Below are positions 1-11,879 of a stretch of 64,000 bases of DNA, piece after piece. This DNA is from Diorhabda sublineata (Eukaryota > Arthropoda > Insecta > Coleoptera > Chrysomelidae), in NCBI RefSeq assembly GCF_026230105.1, contig NC_079477.1:4593001-4657000 (forward strand). The letters run 5' to 3'. The notes under the pieces were generated by a model that was not told where the DNA came from, did no database searches, and saw nothing but the letters and a program-made list of their open reading frames with translations. Each line of letters begins with the position of its first letter. The stretch's first letter is position 1. Both the position numbers and the translations under genes were made by a program.

Positions 1-327
1 TTTACAATTTAAAAAAATGCACAATCACTTGCCAATTGAAATCAAATCGATATCACCTTTGCAGCATTCCGCAATAATTTGAGGGCATATTTACTGGTAA
101 GTGCCTTCTAATAATAATATTTAATTCCGGACATGCTGTAAATTGGTTAAATTTTCTCTAGGGACTCATATACGACGTATATACTAGTAATATTCATATT
201 TTACATATTGAAATTTTATTTGTATCTTTATTTAGTTATTTTTATGTTTGTTTTTTAGTTTTTACAAGCTTTTGTCCACAAATTGTTACAATTTTTTGAC
301 AATAAAGCATTTCTCTCTATCTATCTA
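1..327 (+). mobile_element. 3' end of a LINE (non-LTR retrotransposon), copy A
   Basis: The reading frame at about 17-65 gives NHLPIEIKSISPL, and after a one-base shift FRNNLRAYLLVSAF. This pattern (LP..IK..S....F...L..YL) is the usual end of ORF2 in CR1/Jockey-type LINEs. It is followed by an AT-rich 3' untranslated stretch, an AATAAA at 301-306 and a short TCTA-repeat tail at about 311-327, as expected for a LINE 3' terminus. The same sequence recurs in opposite orientation at 21.07-21.48 kb, which supports a dispersed repeat. The 5' part lies outside the window. The clade is inferred from the C-terminal pattern only. Confidence 0.6.
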
Positions 328-1717
328 ATTCTAGATTTAATTAAATATGTTTTGTTATGAATGAATTGAAGAAACTTTCCCAAAACGACTGATTTTATGG
401 AATAAATATTAATTAGAAGCATTTAACGCTTCAAATATGAAGTTGCAAGGAGACGTTCGAAAAGGCAACTAATTTTAGTTAATATTATAAGTACCACCGA
501 TGCTATACCGATAAAATTTTCTTCGAAGGGGTTACCTAAAACTGTAATGATGTATAATGCTTCATAAAACTAATGATTTACGTTGTGTAGAAAGTAAATT
601 TAATAATAGTTTTAAGTTTTATGTATCGCTGCATAAACTCATGTTTAAATGGAGGTTTAATTGTATTTCAGATTGAATTCAGTGGCGTTTTGCTGTAATT
701 TCAAATTTATGTAACAATAAAATTTTCATGAAGTGAAGCTTTTATGGCACATTATAATTTAATAATTAGGAAATGTTTGTGAGCTGAAATTAATTTTTTA
801 TTATAAATAATGTCATAAATAAGAGGCTATCTAAATAATTACATATCAAAAAAATTCTTTTTTCTCAACTCTTTGATTGAATCAAGTTGTAAACAATGTT
901 ATAAAACATGAAGATAACCTGAAATATTGATAAGAACTACAGAAACAGTTATTTTTAACCTTCTGTTCGAAATATTCATAAGATAAGTAAACTACCAGAA
1001 GAATTATTTATTAACAAGCTTTATAAATATACGAAAAAATTTTAATAGACCATAAATATTGCTTGTGACTACTTGATATAAATATTGTCTTCATGATGGT
1101 TGTATTATACTCATCTGAAATTATACATTACGGTACCTATACTAATATCTAAAGCGCGTTTGACTTTTATTTTATTAATTTAAATAGTTAAAATAGCTGA
1201 AACAATCCATTGTTTACAAATATTGTAGGGAATGAGTGAATAAGTTGCGAATACACCCTCTCCAAAAATACATAACAAGTTACAGATCAGTTGGAGCCCA
1301 ACCAGGAAAAAGTTCTGTGGTCATTCCTTGTGTGTTGCGTAACTAATACACGTACAAAAATTCTCTCTAAAATATCTCATAAGATGATATTTTCTATTTA
1401 CTAATACATACTCAAGAATTTTTAGCTTCCATCAGAAGCCTTAAAAATATTTAAAATTATTTGTTTTAGTCTGCAGCTTCCAGAAGAAACTTTTTCTCTA
1501 ACGTATTTGATATGAACTAAAGAAATGTATGTTGGATCAAATATTTGGGTGGTACCACCACTTCGTGGATGCCCCTGTCTTAAAATTCTTCCAGTTGTAT
1601 TTAGTTTAGTTTACCAACGTTATTATTTCAAATTTCCCAATTTTCAACCTCCAATTCGTGAATTGTATCAGCTTTCTTCATTTGATATCAAAGAGTTTTA
1701 TTGATTGAGAACTGCTT
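328..1717. other. no recognisable feature
   Basis: AT-rich sequence without a convincing open frame, repeat or RNA gene. Confidence 0.5.
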
Positions 1718-2175
1718 CTAGAAAATGCTGAAATATTTACGGCTACTTTGTTTCCTTAAGTCCATCAAAAAGATACCCACGTAGTCCCAAAATATTATAA
1801 CCATCACTTTATTCAAATTAGTCAATAATAATTCTACTCGACGATGCTTTTGCACTGCATTAAGTATTCGAAGCACCCACCTTCCAAGTTTTGTCATTTT
1901 TAAATACTCCTCTAGAATCCTTACAACACTTGTTTTGGAAATGCCAGTCTGTGTGGCAATTTCTTTTGTTTTTTTTAGACACCAGTCATTTGGAAGCAAT
2001 TCTTCCACTAATAAATTTTTTTCTAGAGTAGTAATCCTCACAAGACGTGGGTCATCTTCTAAGGATTCTCGTCCCCAGCGAAACGAACAATTTTTTAATG
2101 TTGAAATTGATTAACATAAATCACCGTAAAAAGCCAAAAATTTTGTATACGAGACCCAGAACTCATCGAATGCGC
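1718..2175 (-). pseudogene. mariner transposase relic, internally deleted
   Basis: The minus-strand frame contains the mariner DNA-binding half: a segment reading GRESLEDDPR near 2085, then a helix-turn-helix with ATQTGISKTSVVRILEEYLK, then LGRWVLRILNAVQKHRRVEL, which matches the usual ARWVPRLLT..QK..RV linker. It then jumps directly to KVMVIIFWDYVGIFLMD, which corresponds to the segment after the first catalytic aspartate. The first catalytic region and everything after the second strand are missing, so it cannot be active. No terminal repeats were found. Family assignment follows the known mariner domain order; the exact subfamily is not resolved. Confidence 0.75.
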
Positions 2176-2206
2176 TATTTTACTCGTCTTTTTTAGTTCT
2201 CTGTAA

Positions 2207-3177
2207 GAATTTGTGGTAATTATACACTTTCACGGTCACCTGGTTTTTTGGCTCTAGAAAATCGAAAAATGGATGGATTTTAATGATCTTGGTCTCAAAA
2301 TGTTCCATTTTACGGCGGATTTATAAAAAAAATTAGTAGAAATAGCTGGAATGAAAATTTCTCATAGTTTTACTGTTTTAAATCGTAAAAAAAACGGTTT
2401 TGCAAAATAATCCTTTACAAAAAATTATGGTAATTATACACTTTCGCGGTCACCTGGTTTACGGCAGATTTATAAAAAAAAATACGAAAATTTGAAAACA
2501 AAAATTTTTTCAGTTTCATGACTTTAAATGCAAAAAAATGACTTTCTACATATTATCCTTCGTAACTGTTTCTGACGTCGTGGAATCAAGTTCGTATATT
2601 TTTTTTCGCAATTTACATAAAAAAATGAATATTTTGAAAAAAAAAGATTTTCTACTATTTAAGGTTTAAAACTATTAAAAACCGCAAATTCAGCCACTAC
2701 CCCCGTGTTTTTCATAAATTCGTCGTAAAATGGAACATTTTGAGACCAAAATTATAAAATTTATCTATTTTTCGATTTTTAATGGTCCAAAAACTATTAA
2801 CATTGAACGAAACTATTCACGAAAATTGATTGTTTTTCATCGATTTCATTTTAAGCTATAAAAACTGAAAAAATCATTCTTTTTATATTTATTTTTAAAT
2901 TGTTTATCAATTTATATAGAATACAAAAAAATATAAGAACTTTATCTGATAATGAAATAATTTTTTGTAAAGGATTATTTTGCAAAACCGTTTTTTTACG
3001 ATTTAAAACAGTAAAACTATGAGAAATTTTCATTCCAGCTATTTCTACTAATTTTTTTTATAAATCCGCCGTAAAAAGGAACATTTTAAGACCAAGATCA
3101 TTAAAATCCATCCATTTTTCGATTTTCTAGAGCCAAAAAACCAGGTGACCGTGAAAGTGTTTAATTACCGAATTTGT
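2207..3177. mobile_element. foldback DNA transposon copy A, with 8-bp target duplication
   Basis: The element spans 2215-3169 and is flanked by a perfect 8-bp direct repeat, GAATTTGT (2207-2214 and 3170-3177). Its ends are long inverted repeats of about 210 bp beginning GGTAATTATACACTTTCACGG, so the whole unit can fold into a hairpin. A second, internal copy of the left terminus starts at 2429 and carries the diagnostic change TTCGCGG in place of TTCACGG. Relative to copy B the internal terminus has lost about 78 bp at 2460/2461. There is no coding capacity, so it is non-autonomous. The 8-bp duplication fits hAT-, P- or Merlin-type transposases; which one mobilised it is unknown. Confidence 0.85.
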
Positions 3178-4365
3178 TTTTCCGTGGTCTAAATAAAATG
3201 AAAACATGAGGAAAGTGTTTCTTGCAAAAATTCACGTCCTTTTTCAAATCCTTAAATAAGTGTCTTTTGGACTTGGTTTACCTACCAACTTTCGAGAATG
3301 AAAGATGTCGAACAAACAGGTTCATTTCTTTCAGTAATCTTTACAACATTGCCAGTTTTTTCCATTTGTTAAATCATACCTCCAGCGTTTTGGATAATTT
3401 TATGTTCAGAAAGTTATTTACAAAAATGGAATTCCGTAAATCCTTATATAAACACATTCTGAAAACCATTTTGACAAGTAACTAACGCAATAAATTATTT
3501 TTTCAAACCCTACTCAATTATAAAATTTCTAGAAAAAATTAAACAAATAATTTTATTCATTATCCAATTTATACATGTCTGGTATTACTTTTACTTTCAG
3601 TTGATTATAATTTTTTCATTATATTAGTTCTATTGTCCTTAAGTTTTACTTTTAAGGTCGAAGTGATTTGAAAACCTTTTTCTAATTAACTTTTAATTCT
3701 ATCTGTCTCTTCAACTACTTAAAGTTGTATCAAATGAATTTCAATAGCTGACTCTAATCGCCTCACACAAACAAAAAGTTTGTAGATGAATACAGAATAT
3801 TTATCACAAGTTTGCAATTCTTATAAAGGAGAAAGAAGCTTTTATTTCTTTATGTATATACTTGCTTCCTTACGACAAAGTCGTAAAAGTTCATAGTGCG
3901 AAACGACTAAATAGTAGAACTTATTATGACTTTTCCACCTATTAAGAAGCAGGTAACTTTTGTCGTTTAAAAGTTTTAAAATTTATATCATAATTCATTT
4001 CAGACATTGAAATAGAAAATACTTTTAAGTCAACACAATATCATAAACAATAAAATATACGGAAAACTTATATATACATAAAATATAAATAATATTTATG
4101 TCTACACTCTACAAATTTCATATCAAATACGGGGTAATATTGAAACAACGTTCAGTTCTGCAGGACTTCTAGACCCTTGGCTTCAAGCTTCTATACTATT
4201 CCTCTTTTCTCACTTCCCTCGGTCCCACTACATGTCATCTACATACCGCTTGACTTCTTGTGGTCATTTATTTGGACACCCTTTACTTTATCGTATTACT
4301 ATTTCTAATATTACGAGGATGGTCCCAGAATTACCGGGCGTGACCCAGAAATGGTGATAGTTGCA
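3178..4365. other. no recognisable feature
   Basis: AT-rich. An open frame at 3222-3485 (+) has no recognisable motif and low-complexity composition, so I do not call it a gene. Confidence 0.45.
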
Positions 4366-4369
4366 TGAA

Positions 4370-5040
4370 CAATACCACTTTATCAGAAAGTACACAATCT
4401 ATACAGCATATGTTTTAAGTTTGAAGACGCCACGTTGTTTTGTATTTATTTGGCAGCCATCAATATTGAACGTTATCAGGGAATTTGTAAACTTGGAAAA
4501 AATCGGCATTAGCTCAAACAGAAGACTGCTCTTTCGTTGTCAACAGTGAAATATTAGGTAGCAAAGTTTCAATGTACGACCTGCGAAGTCCAGGATCGCA
4601 TTGATCGACCAAATGAGGTAACAACTCCGGAAATTTTAAAGAAAGTCTACAAAGTGGTTAGTGTGACTGAAAGTGCACGAACACATTAGGCACTTAAAAC
4701 AATGCGGTACATCACAAATTAACTGAAAATTAATAAAGCAGTTTTATAACCATGGACGAGACTTCACACCCAAAACAAAAGAACAATTAAAACAATGTAC
4801 CAAAAAGGGAGAACCGACTCCAAAGAAGGCAAAGACCGTTCCATTTGCAGGCAAGTTCTTGTCGTCGATTTTTTGGGATTCGCCTGGAATAATTCTAATT
4901 GAATGTCTTGAAAAAGAAAAACTATCGACAGCGATTAGTATGCGAACTTATTGCAACGTTTGAGTGAAGAAATCTATCAAAAACGGCCGCTTTTGGCTAA
5001 GAAGAAAGTGTTCACCATATTAGGTACTAACAAGTTTTTT
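4370..5040 (+). pseudogene. mariner transposase relic
   Basis: Plus-strand fragments appear in mariner order. Around 4525-4660 there is STVKY followed by DRIDRPNEVTTPEILKKVY, matching the GRP.EVTTPE..KK linker of mariner transposases. Near 4752 there is MDET with a shortened follow-on, corresponding to the first catalytic aspartate. Then come KKGEPTPKKAKTVPFAGKF and SIFWDSPGIILIECLEKEK, matching the strand before the second catalytic region. Several frameshifts and stops break the frame, and the C-terminal third, including the second and third catalytic aspartates, is absent. It resembles the cecropia-type mariners; this is inference from motif wording. Confidence 0.75.
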
Positions 5041-6963
5041 AAATAATAATAATTAAATAATAACCTATTTAGTCAGTAGCTTCCATTAAAATAAAGAATC
5101 GTGGCAATTACGATGCAATAGCTCTGAATGGTATAAATCCAGTCACTTTAAAAAATATTCTATAGTTTGTGCCAATAACGTTATTAAGCGAAATCCGACA
5201 GAGATCATTAAATATGTATTAAAGCAAATATTCTAAAGGAAATGGCAGGAAAATGTAAAGAAATATCTCGATTGTGGAGTTATGCTCAAAAATATCGACT
5301 GCTTTTAATGTATCTTGCCGATAAACATAAAAGAAAATGGTCTGAAAAGCCTGTAACTCTCACTGAAAAATACTTGGAAAAAGATATCCTCTCTATAGCA
5401 GAACGCCGGTTAAATCGTAGCAAATCGGTAAAATATTAGAAGAGCGCTTTCATCTGCAGACCGACCCATTGAAACTCGAGACTTGGGGATACAAAGGCGG
5501 CGACCTTCAATATCAATGCAGGCCATTAATTATTATAGATGAAGTCAAATTTAAATGACAAAACCAAGTAAGTAACTCCCTTATACTTATTACGAATATT
5601 CGAAAACATGAAACGCCTTTTTTTGGGAATTTGATCATTAAAACGTTATCAAATTTGATGCAAAATAACCTCATCGGAAATTATTAATTACAGACTAATT
5701 AAACTATGTCACAACCCTAAATTATATAACATTACAAATGACGCGTGACGTTTGACGTACACATAATTGACAATTGACGTTTGTGGTTGGGTTCCGGTCA
5801 TAGACATAGATATAGTTCGTATATTAAAAACTTGTGCTTTAACTTTAAAACTGAACAGCTTTTGATATGAAATAGAGCCATCTTTGTTCCACAATGCTAT
5901 GATTAGTGAAAAGAGATAGGAGAATAGAGAAATGAGTAGTAGAATGAGTACGATACTACAAATAAGATGAAACACATCTAGCTTTTGACAGAGATAACTA
6001 TACTGTAGCTTTCTTTACATATCGTAACACGAATATCATCGATTAAGCAGTCTAGTATTACTATTTCTATGATTCTGATAAACATTTAAACTATCTATTC
6101 ACAGTAGATAATCATTAGAATGTAGATTACAAATAAACATTTCCATGATGATACTTAAAAAATAACATATGAACATTAACAATTTGTTATATCATCGAAC
6201 ATGTTTAATCTAAGTTTAATATAGGTCAGAACAATGATGTAAATATGAAACATTTGTAGTTTTTTTTCACTGTAGGTTTGAATAAATTGCATTGTAGGCA
6301 AGTATCAAGCCTTACATCAGGGAGATTTGAAACCAAACTGTATAATACATTGAAGGTGGAAGATGTTAATCATCCGCAATTCACGGCGTCATTAATAACA
6401 GTACTTCCATCCCCAATGTCAGAAGAATCAGTAGTTTGAAAAAAATTATCAATTGACCTACAAATACAATACATACGGGTCAAATCTAACCTAACATCAA
6501 CTCCTTATAATATCAATTATGACGAGCGTAACTTTTTATGATGTATGGCCTATATATTACATCCTTTTAGATCGTTCTTTGTGGTTTTTGTATATATAGA
6601 TTATCCGAGAAAACAAAATAAATATTAATACAACTCACTACCTTCTTATTATCTCTCACGCACGCCTATGATCATGCAATTGAGGGAAAAAAATGGTGCT
6701 TTATTTGAAGATTCCTGTGAATGAAAAGCGACGGTTTGGCAGGAACGTCGACTTATGCCCGCAGAAAAAAAAGTGATTGATTCGCTAATAGGGTCTTTTT
6801 TCCTTCCGGTTATATGAACTTCAAAGTTTTGTCACAAAAATGGTTGCATAAAGTGCTGCAAACGGTAATATTGTTTTTGAGTGAAAACCATTTTTTTTTC
6901 TACAGGATTTTCATTATAGCGATTATTTATGTTCATGTTTGGTAACCAAAACTGACAGAGAAA
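5041..6963. other. no recognisable feature
   Basis: Contains an open frame at 5242-5439 (+, 65 codons, lysine- and leucine-rich) that I do not recognise, preceded by decayed sequence. A short cluster of TGACGTTTG-like words lies at 5740-5790. Neither is strong enough for a gene call. Confidence 0.4.
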
Positions 6964-6965
6964 TA

Positions 6966-8446
6966 TACACCCCACAAAAATTATCGCATCACTCATTATT
7001 TTTCAAATATTTTAAATGTGTTGCCTGTTTTTCGAATTTTATTATTATTACGAATTAAAACACCAGTAGATACGCCTTTTGCGTTGCCTTTTATTTTATA
7101 TCAGTTTAATCTACAGAGGACAAAAAGTTTGATTTACCAAAACATAGAAAATATCAAAAAAATTATACAAAACATCTATACAAAAAAATGAATGGTCCTT
7201 AAACTAAAACAGCCAATGAATTTCTAATAGCGTGTGTTGCCACCCCTCGCTCTAATTACAGCTTCCATTCGTCTTGGAAGGCTTCTAAACAGGTTCTGGA
7301 CGTATCCTTGTGGCATGTTTTCCCAGAAGTTAAAAAGAACATTTTGAAGATCATCTAATGTTCTTATTGGTGTCGGATATTGCTGAATTTGGGTTAAGGT
7401 CCGGGCTACGTGCAGGCCAATTCAGGGTGGGTATCTCGACCTCTTCTAAGTACTGCCGAACCACTCTAGTAGTGTGTGGTCGAGCATTATCGTACATTAG
7501 CACAGAGCTGTCACCGATATAAGGCATTTATAGGGCACTACATGGGGTTCCAGGATATTGGTTATGTACCTGTCAGCATTTAGTCTCCCATCATTCACTG
7601 GTACTAACTCACCAAAGCTTTCAGTTTGACAAAAATTAATCGTTCACCTCGTCGCCTATATACTAGTACACGCCTATTTGATGAATACAGACAAAATCTT
7701 GATTCATCCGTGAATAAAATATTCGACCAATCTTGATTATTCCAATTTGCGTGTTCTCGAGCAAATTCCCATCTTGCTACTCGATGTTTTCTGGTAAGAC
7801 GTGGACCTCTAGCTCGCACTCTGGCTACTATCTGCTTCTCTCAGCCTATTTCGAACTGTTTGTAGGAGTATTCGGACATTACGAGCAGCCAACAGATCTG
7901 TTTGCAGCCTTCGAGCGGTGGTATGCCTCATTCTTAACGCCGTTAACCTTAATAACGATCATCTACTACCGAAGTTACCCTTCCGCGGCCTTGTCCGGGT
8001 CTTTTGGTTAGCTACCCTGTTTCTTGGTAGCGAATAACAACTCTGGATATGGTGCTTTGTTCAACTCCAATTACCCCGGCTACGTATCTTTGACTGCGGC
8101 CATCTTGTATGACCGCGATGATTCTAGCGGCTTCTTCATTCGTCACATCTCTTGTTAAACGTTGAGGTACATCCATTATTAACAAAATAAATTTAAAGTT
8201 TCACTATACAATAACACAATTTGTTCAGAAAGTTCTCGATCTCAATGCATTCTCTAAGACAGAAATGATTTACTCGACCATTTTTACTTCCAAAAAAATT
8301 ATAAGAAATTGTGATATTTTTTTGCCCATGATAAGAAACCAGAAATATCTATTAAGTTGATACATATACAGATTGTCCCAAAAAACTAAAATTAAGTATT
8401 AAAATATCCTAAAATACCAGTGATGCGATAATTTTTGTGGTCTGTA
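6966..8446 (-). mobile_element. Tc1-like transposon, complete ends, inactive
   Basis: Terminal inverted repeats of 28 bp (left TACACCCCACAAAAATTATC, right TACAGACCACAAAAATTATC, both continuing into GCATCACT) match at 26 of 28 positions. TA dinucleotides flank both ends (6964-6965 and 8447-8448), the standard Tc1/mariner target duplication. The ~1.48-kb length and a single minus-strand transposase frame fit a Tc1-type element. The transposase is broken (see the inner entry), so the copy is dead but structurally complete at its ends. Confidence 0.9.
7224..8176 (-). pseudogene. Tc1-like transposase, broken
   Basis: The start ATG is at 8176-8174 (MDVPQRLTRDVTNEEAAR), and an N-terminal helix-turn-helix reads GVEQSTISRVVIRYQETG before an in-frame stop. 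The recombinase core follows: FTDESRF (first catalytic Asp, within 7604-7819), then NDGRLNADRYITNILEPH, then MYDNARPHTTRVV (second catalytic Asp) and WPARSPDLNP. After LNP the frame runs straight into a segment reading QQYPTPIRTLDDLQNVL, so the usual IEHVWD block that carries the third acidic catalytic residue is deleted. The C-terminus AVIRARGGNTRY and stop at 7226-7224 are preserved. Multiple frameshifts and an internal deletion near 7620 make it non-functional. Confidence 0.88.
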
Positions 8447-8448
8447 TA

Positions 8449-11267
8449 GTATGGAGACTCACCATTCATCAATTAGGCATTAAAAAAGCATAAGGTATGT
8501 AAATTTAGAAAATCGGGAGTTGTTTGAAGAATAATATTCTTCGAGGATCATCTGCACTCATCTTCGTTAACGCAGTCAGTGACATTACAGCAGTGAAGTA
8601 GTTGGAGGTGATGGAAATCAACCAAATAATATTTTATTACTATAATATCACCCCAATTGCATTTCCTCAAAGTCCAAACATCTTTGAAAATTGAATTATA
8701 AATGTATTGAACATATCTGTTAATTCAGGGCTTAATTTCACTCAGGTCAGTTAACGCAAATTAACGCATTCAATTCACAAATCCAATATAAAAAATCCTT
8801 AAGACATTGCAATTTTTTATAACGTTCATCAAAATCAAAAAACCATGACGTTTCTAGGACTTGTTATTCATAGATCTAACTAAAGCATCTTTCAAAAAGT
8901 CATGCATTAGATCAATTGTGTCTGTTTTGCCCCTAGAATCTCGCGAGGTGCCTTCTAGACACTCTCGATACGAGTTTTGGCGATTGGGGGCGGCTATGCT
9001 TGATTTATTCAGTTACTCGCTACTTCTACTATAAAATGGATTTCATTCAGTTGAAGGTTATACTGGAAAATTATCAAATGTAGATACCTTTCTTTTCTCT
9101 CTCAGATGCCCTCTAAAAGTCGCCATTAATGGAATTTTTCAAGATTTCATCTCCTATGTATCTACAAGTAAAAAAAAATTGTTCCTATATTTTCATCCTT
9201 TCGTCCTTTGACTCACGTTTGTAAAACTGACAGATGCGACAAACAGGAGAGGCGGGGAAAGATCAGAAGACACGAGCGCGTCGTTCACACTCTCGGTCTC
9301 GCGTTCCCTCGTGTAGCTTCGTTGAGAGTCTGGATTGGACTTTTGGTTTTAACTACTACCAATGGAAGTCTTGAATCAGTGAACAATATTATTTATTATA
9401 ATGATGTAGTTCACTCGTATCAAAAACAGTTTTAATTTGGAGGTTAATTTCTGTCTTCGGCTTCGTTTGTCTATAATCCTTTTCCATTCCATTCCTCTGT
9501 CACGTAACTAGCCAAACTTCTAAATCGCCAAGCTTTTGTCGACGATTTAGATTTAAAAACACCATTATACAAATGAAGGTCTTCTAAAATTATTTGAATA
9601 TCCTACAGAACAATTTATTATTTATTCACTTATCCACAACTACTTCTGCCATTGTCTGTGTCTGTTATTTTTTCTGTCAGTTGTCTGTGAAGTGAATATC
9701 CAATGTTGCGATGATACCTTGGATATAAATAATGTAGTAAAGAGTAGCAATATCCCTCTTCAACAGCTGGGATGGATGTCAATGTCAGTGTAATAATTAC
9801 ATACCTTTAACATTTCCGTCTTTGTTTCATTTATTTCTGTGCTTTCTCTATTTGCAGTTTCCCTATTATCTTTTTTATTTCTGTTCCTGGCTCTTCTCAT
9901 ATTGTTACAGTTATATTACCCTCATCTCTTTCTGTTTTTTATTTGCTTACCTCTCTTACGGGATTTTCTTTACATCTATCTAATAATACATTTTTTTATA
10001 TTCTAATTTATAATTTCGTAGTTGCTTATCGAGTTTTTTTCTCTTCTCCGATTGATTCCAATACGTAATTCAGTATTTTTGCATTGCCAGCTTTTCTACA
10101 AACTCCTCCCATGATTATGCTCAGTTTCTCTTAATAAACATTTTCTTTGTCTCTCTGCTGTTTATATATTTCGTACTATTCATCATTTTAGTCACCGCCA
10201 ATGTGCTAATTTCTTTGGGTTTGTTGTTTTATTTGTTTCATATATACGTATAATTTTGAATGTCCTCCAAAGTTCTTCAATACGCATTTCAGGCATAATT
10301 TTTCGTCTGTTCTAATATTGTTTATGTCTTTTCTTCTCAGTTCTAGTAGTCTACAATTCTAATTAGTGTTCTAGAGAATCTAGCTCCCATTACTTGTCTG
10401 TCTGTATTTATGCAAAGCTTGTTGGTTTCAAAAGAATAGATATTTTTCCAGTATAAATTTTTTTATTGTTGGATACTTAAAATAAGGTTGATATAAACTT
10501 TATTACGTCTACCCAATAAAATTCCATCTTTGCTCCTCCGTTCCGAACTTCACTAAGACATGCCTTTGATAAACAAAAGTTTTTAGAACAACCGGCGTCG
10601 CTATTATGAAAGTTTCTAAGTGTTGTTGTTAATATCGTTATTTCTCTTTTTCAATTCTTTCTACTTTCATTCATAAAAACCGCAAAACTATTTAAAAGTG
10701 TGCAGCGCAAAGGAAAACATTTTCTTGGGTATTTAAGATATCATTGGGACATCAAAGCGGAGAACCAGCAGCTTTTTAAAATTGCATAGAACTTCAGAAG
10801 CTCAAAGGGAACATTTCTGCGGAATAAGGAACACATTTTTGGTCGACTGAAATGTAAAATCTCGTCGCAATTTCAAATATTTTCACTGTAAAGTGGTTGT
10901 AACTGTTTTTTTTTTTTTCTATACAGTGAAACATAAACATCACCTAACTTGATATGTTTTAATTCAATTTCTAAGCTAGTCTGAGTTCTGATGAATAGAT
11001 ATCAGCTGACAAAGTTTGAGCATATTCCCTCCAATAATTTATTTGTTAGAAAGGTTTATTATCTATCTACATTCTGGTGACTAACTAACATTATTTAATA
11101 ACTATTTGTAGAAGGCGATAACAATTAGCAATGCCTATTGGACCTATATTGGATCGATTGACGGAGAATATCACAAAGATAAATAAACCATCTTCATCAA
11201 GACCATTCACCGTATCACAAGTGATAAAAATAATTTTAAATATATATGAATTGAAATTATAATAGCT
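8449..11267. other. mostly unrecognised; one GC-richer patch
   Basis: A GC-richer island at about 9225-9330 stands out from the AT-rich surroundings and sits in an open frame (9208-9435, +) with no motif I know. From 9780 to 10700 the sequence is pyrimidine-rich on the plus strand; its minus-strand translation is a broken, charged sequence that could be the linker between the endonuclease and RT of a LINE, but I cannot support a family. Confidence 0.35.
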
Positions 11268-11340
11268 TCCGTACCCACCATATTTTCCAGATCTAGCTCC
11301 TGAGTATTTTGAGTTTTTGTGGTTTAACTAAATACCAAAT
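11268..11340 (+). pseudogene. tiny mariner transposase fragment
   Basis: The plus frame reads LPYPPYFPDLAPEYFEFLWF before a stop. This is the mariner signature around the third catalytic aspartate (HPPYSPDLAPSDYFLF in intact members). Nothing else of the element can be recognised around it. Confidence 0.6.
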
Positions 11341-11795
11341 AAAAGCCGTTCTAAAATTTAGCTAATATGGTTGAACTGATGATACCAATAATAATGAATA
11401 AAATAAATTTCGAAAGAACACCTTGGCCTAGACGATGGTCCCCCGCATCAAATGGTAGTGGACCACTGTCAGATTAAGGTTAAAGGAATAAAAGAGGCTA
11501 TGGTATCTCAAAATGGATTTGCCATATAATTTATTGACGAATTATGAATTCGTGAGCTTACAGCGCATTGGGTTCCGCTTTCGCTCACTTTCGAAGAAAC
11601 ATTTTCCGAACCTTATTGACGTGGTTTAAGCGAAATAAACTGTGACATAAATGTAGATTATATCTGGATCCACCACTACACTCCTGAAATGAAAAAACAG
11701 TCAAGACAATAGATTTCCAAGTGGGAACCTACTTCGATAAATGGTAAGATGGTTTTGTCGTTTGGAAAATTAATTCCATGGGAAAAACCTCCTTC

Positions 11796-11859
11796 ACATT
11801 TATTCCTTGACGACTAAATCACAGAGTGGGTTGTAGTTTAGTAGTCAAGGAATAAATGT
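11796..11859. repeat. perfect-stem hairpin, possible MITE core
   Basis: A 23-bp perfect inverted repeat: ACATTTATTCCTTGACGACT continuing AAA at 11796-11818, and its reverse complement but for one base at 11837-11859, separated by 18 bases. Outside the stem AAACCTCC (11786 region) faces GGAGGTTT (11876 region), so the symmetry extends further with gaps. A foldback MITE remnant is the likeliest explanation; a structured RNA is possible but unsupported. Confidence 0.6.
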
Positions 11860-11879
11860 AAAGATTTCCACCAGGGAGG

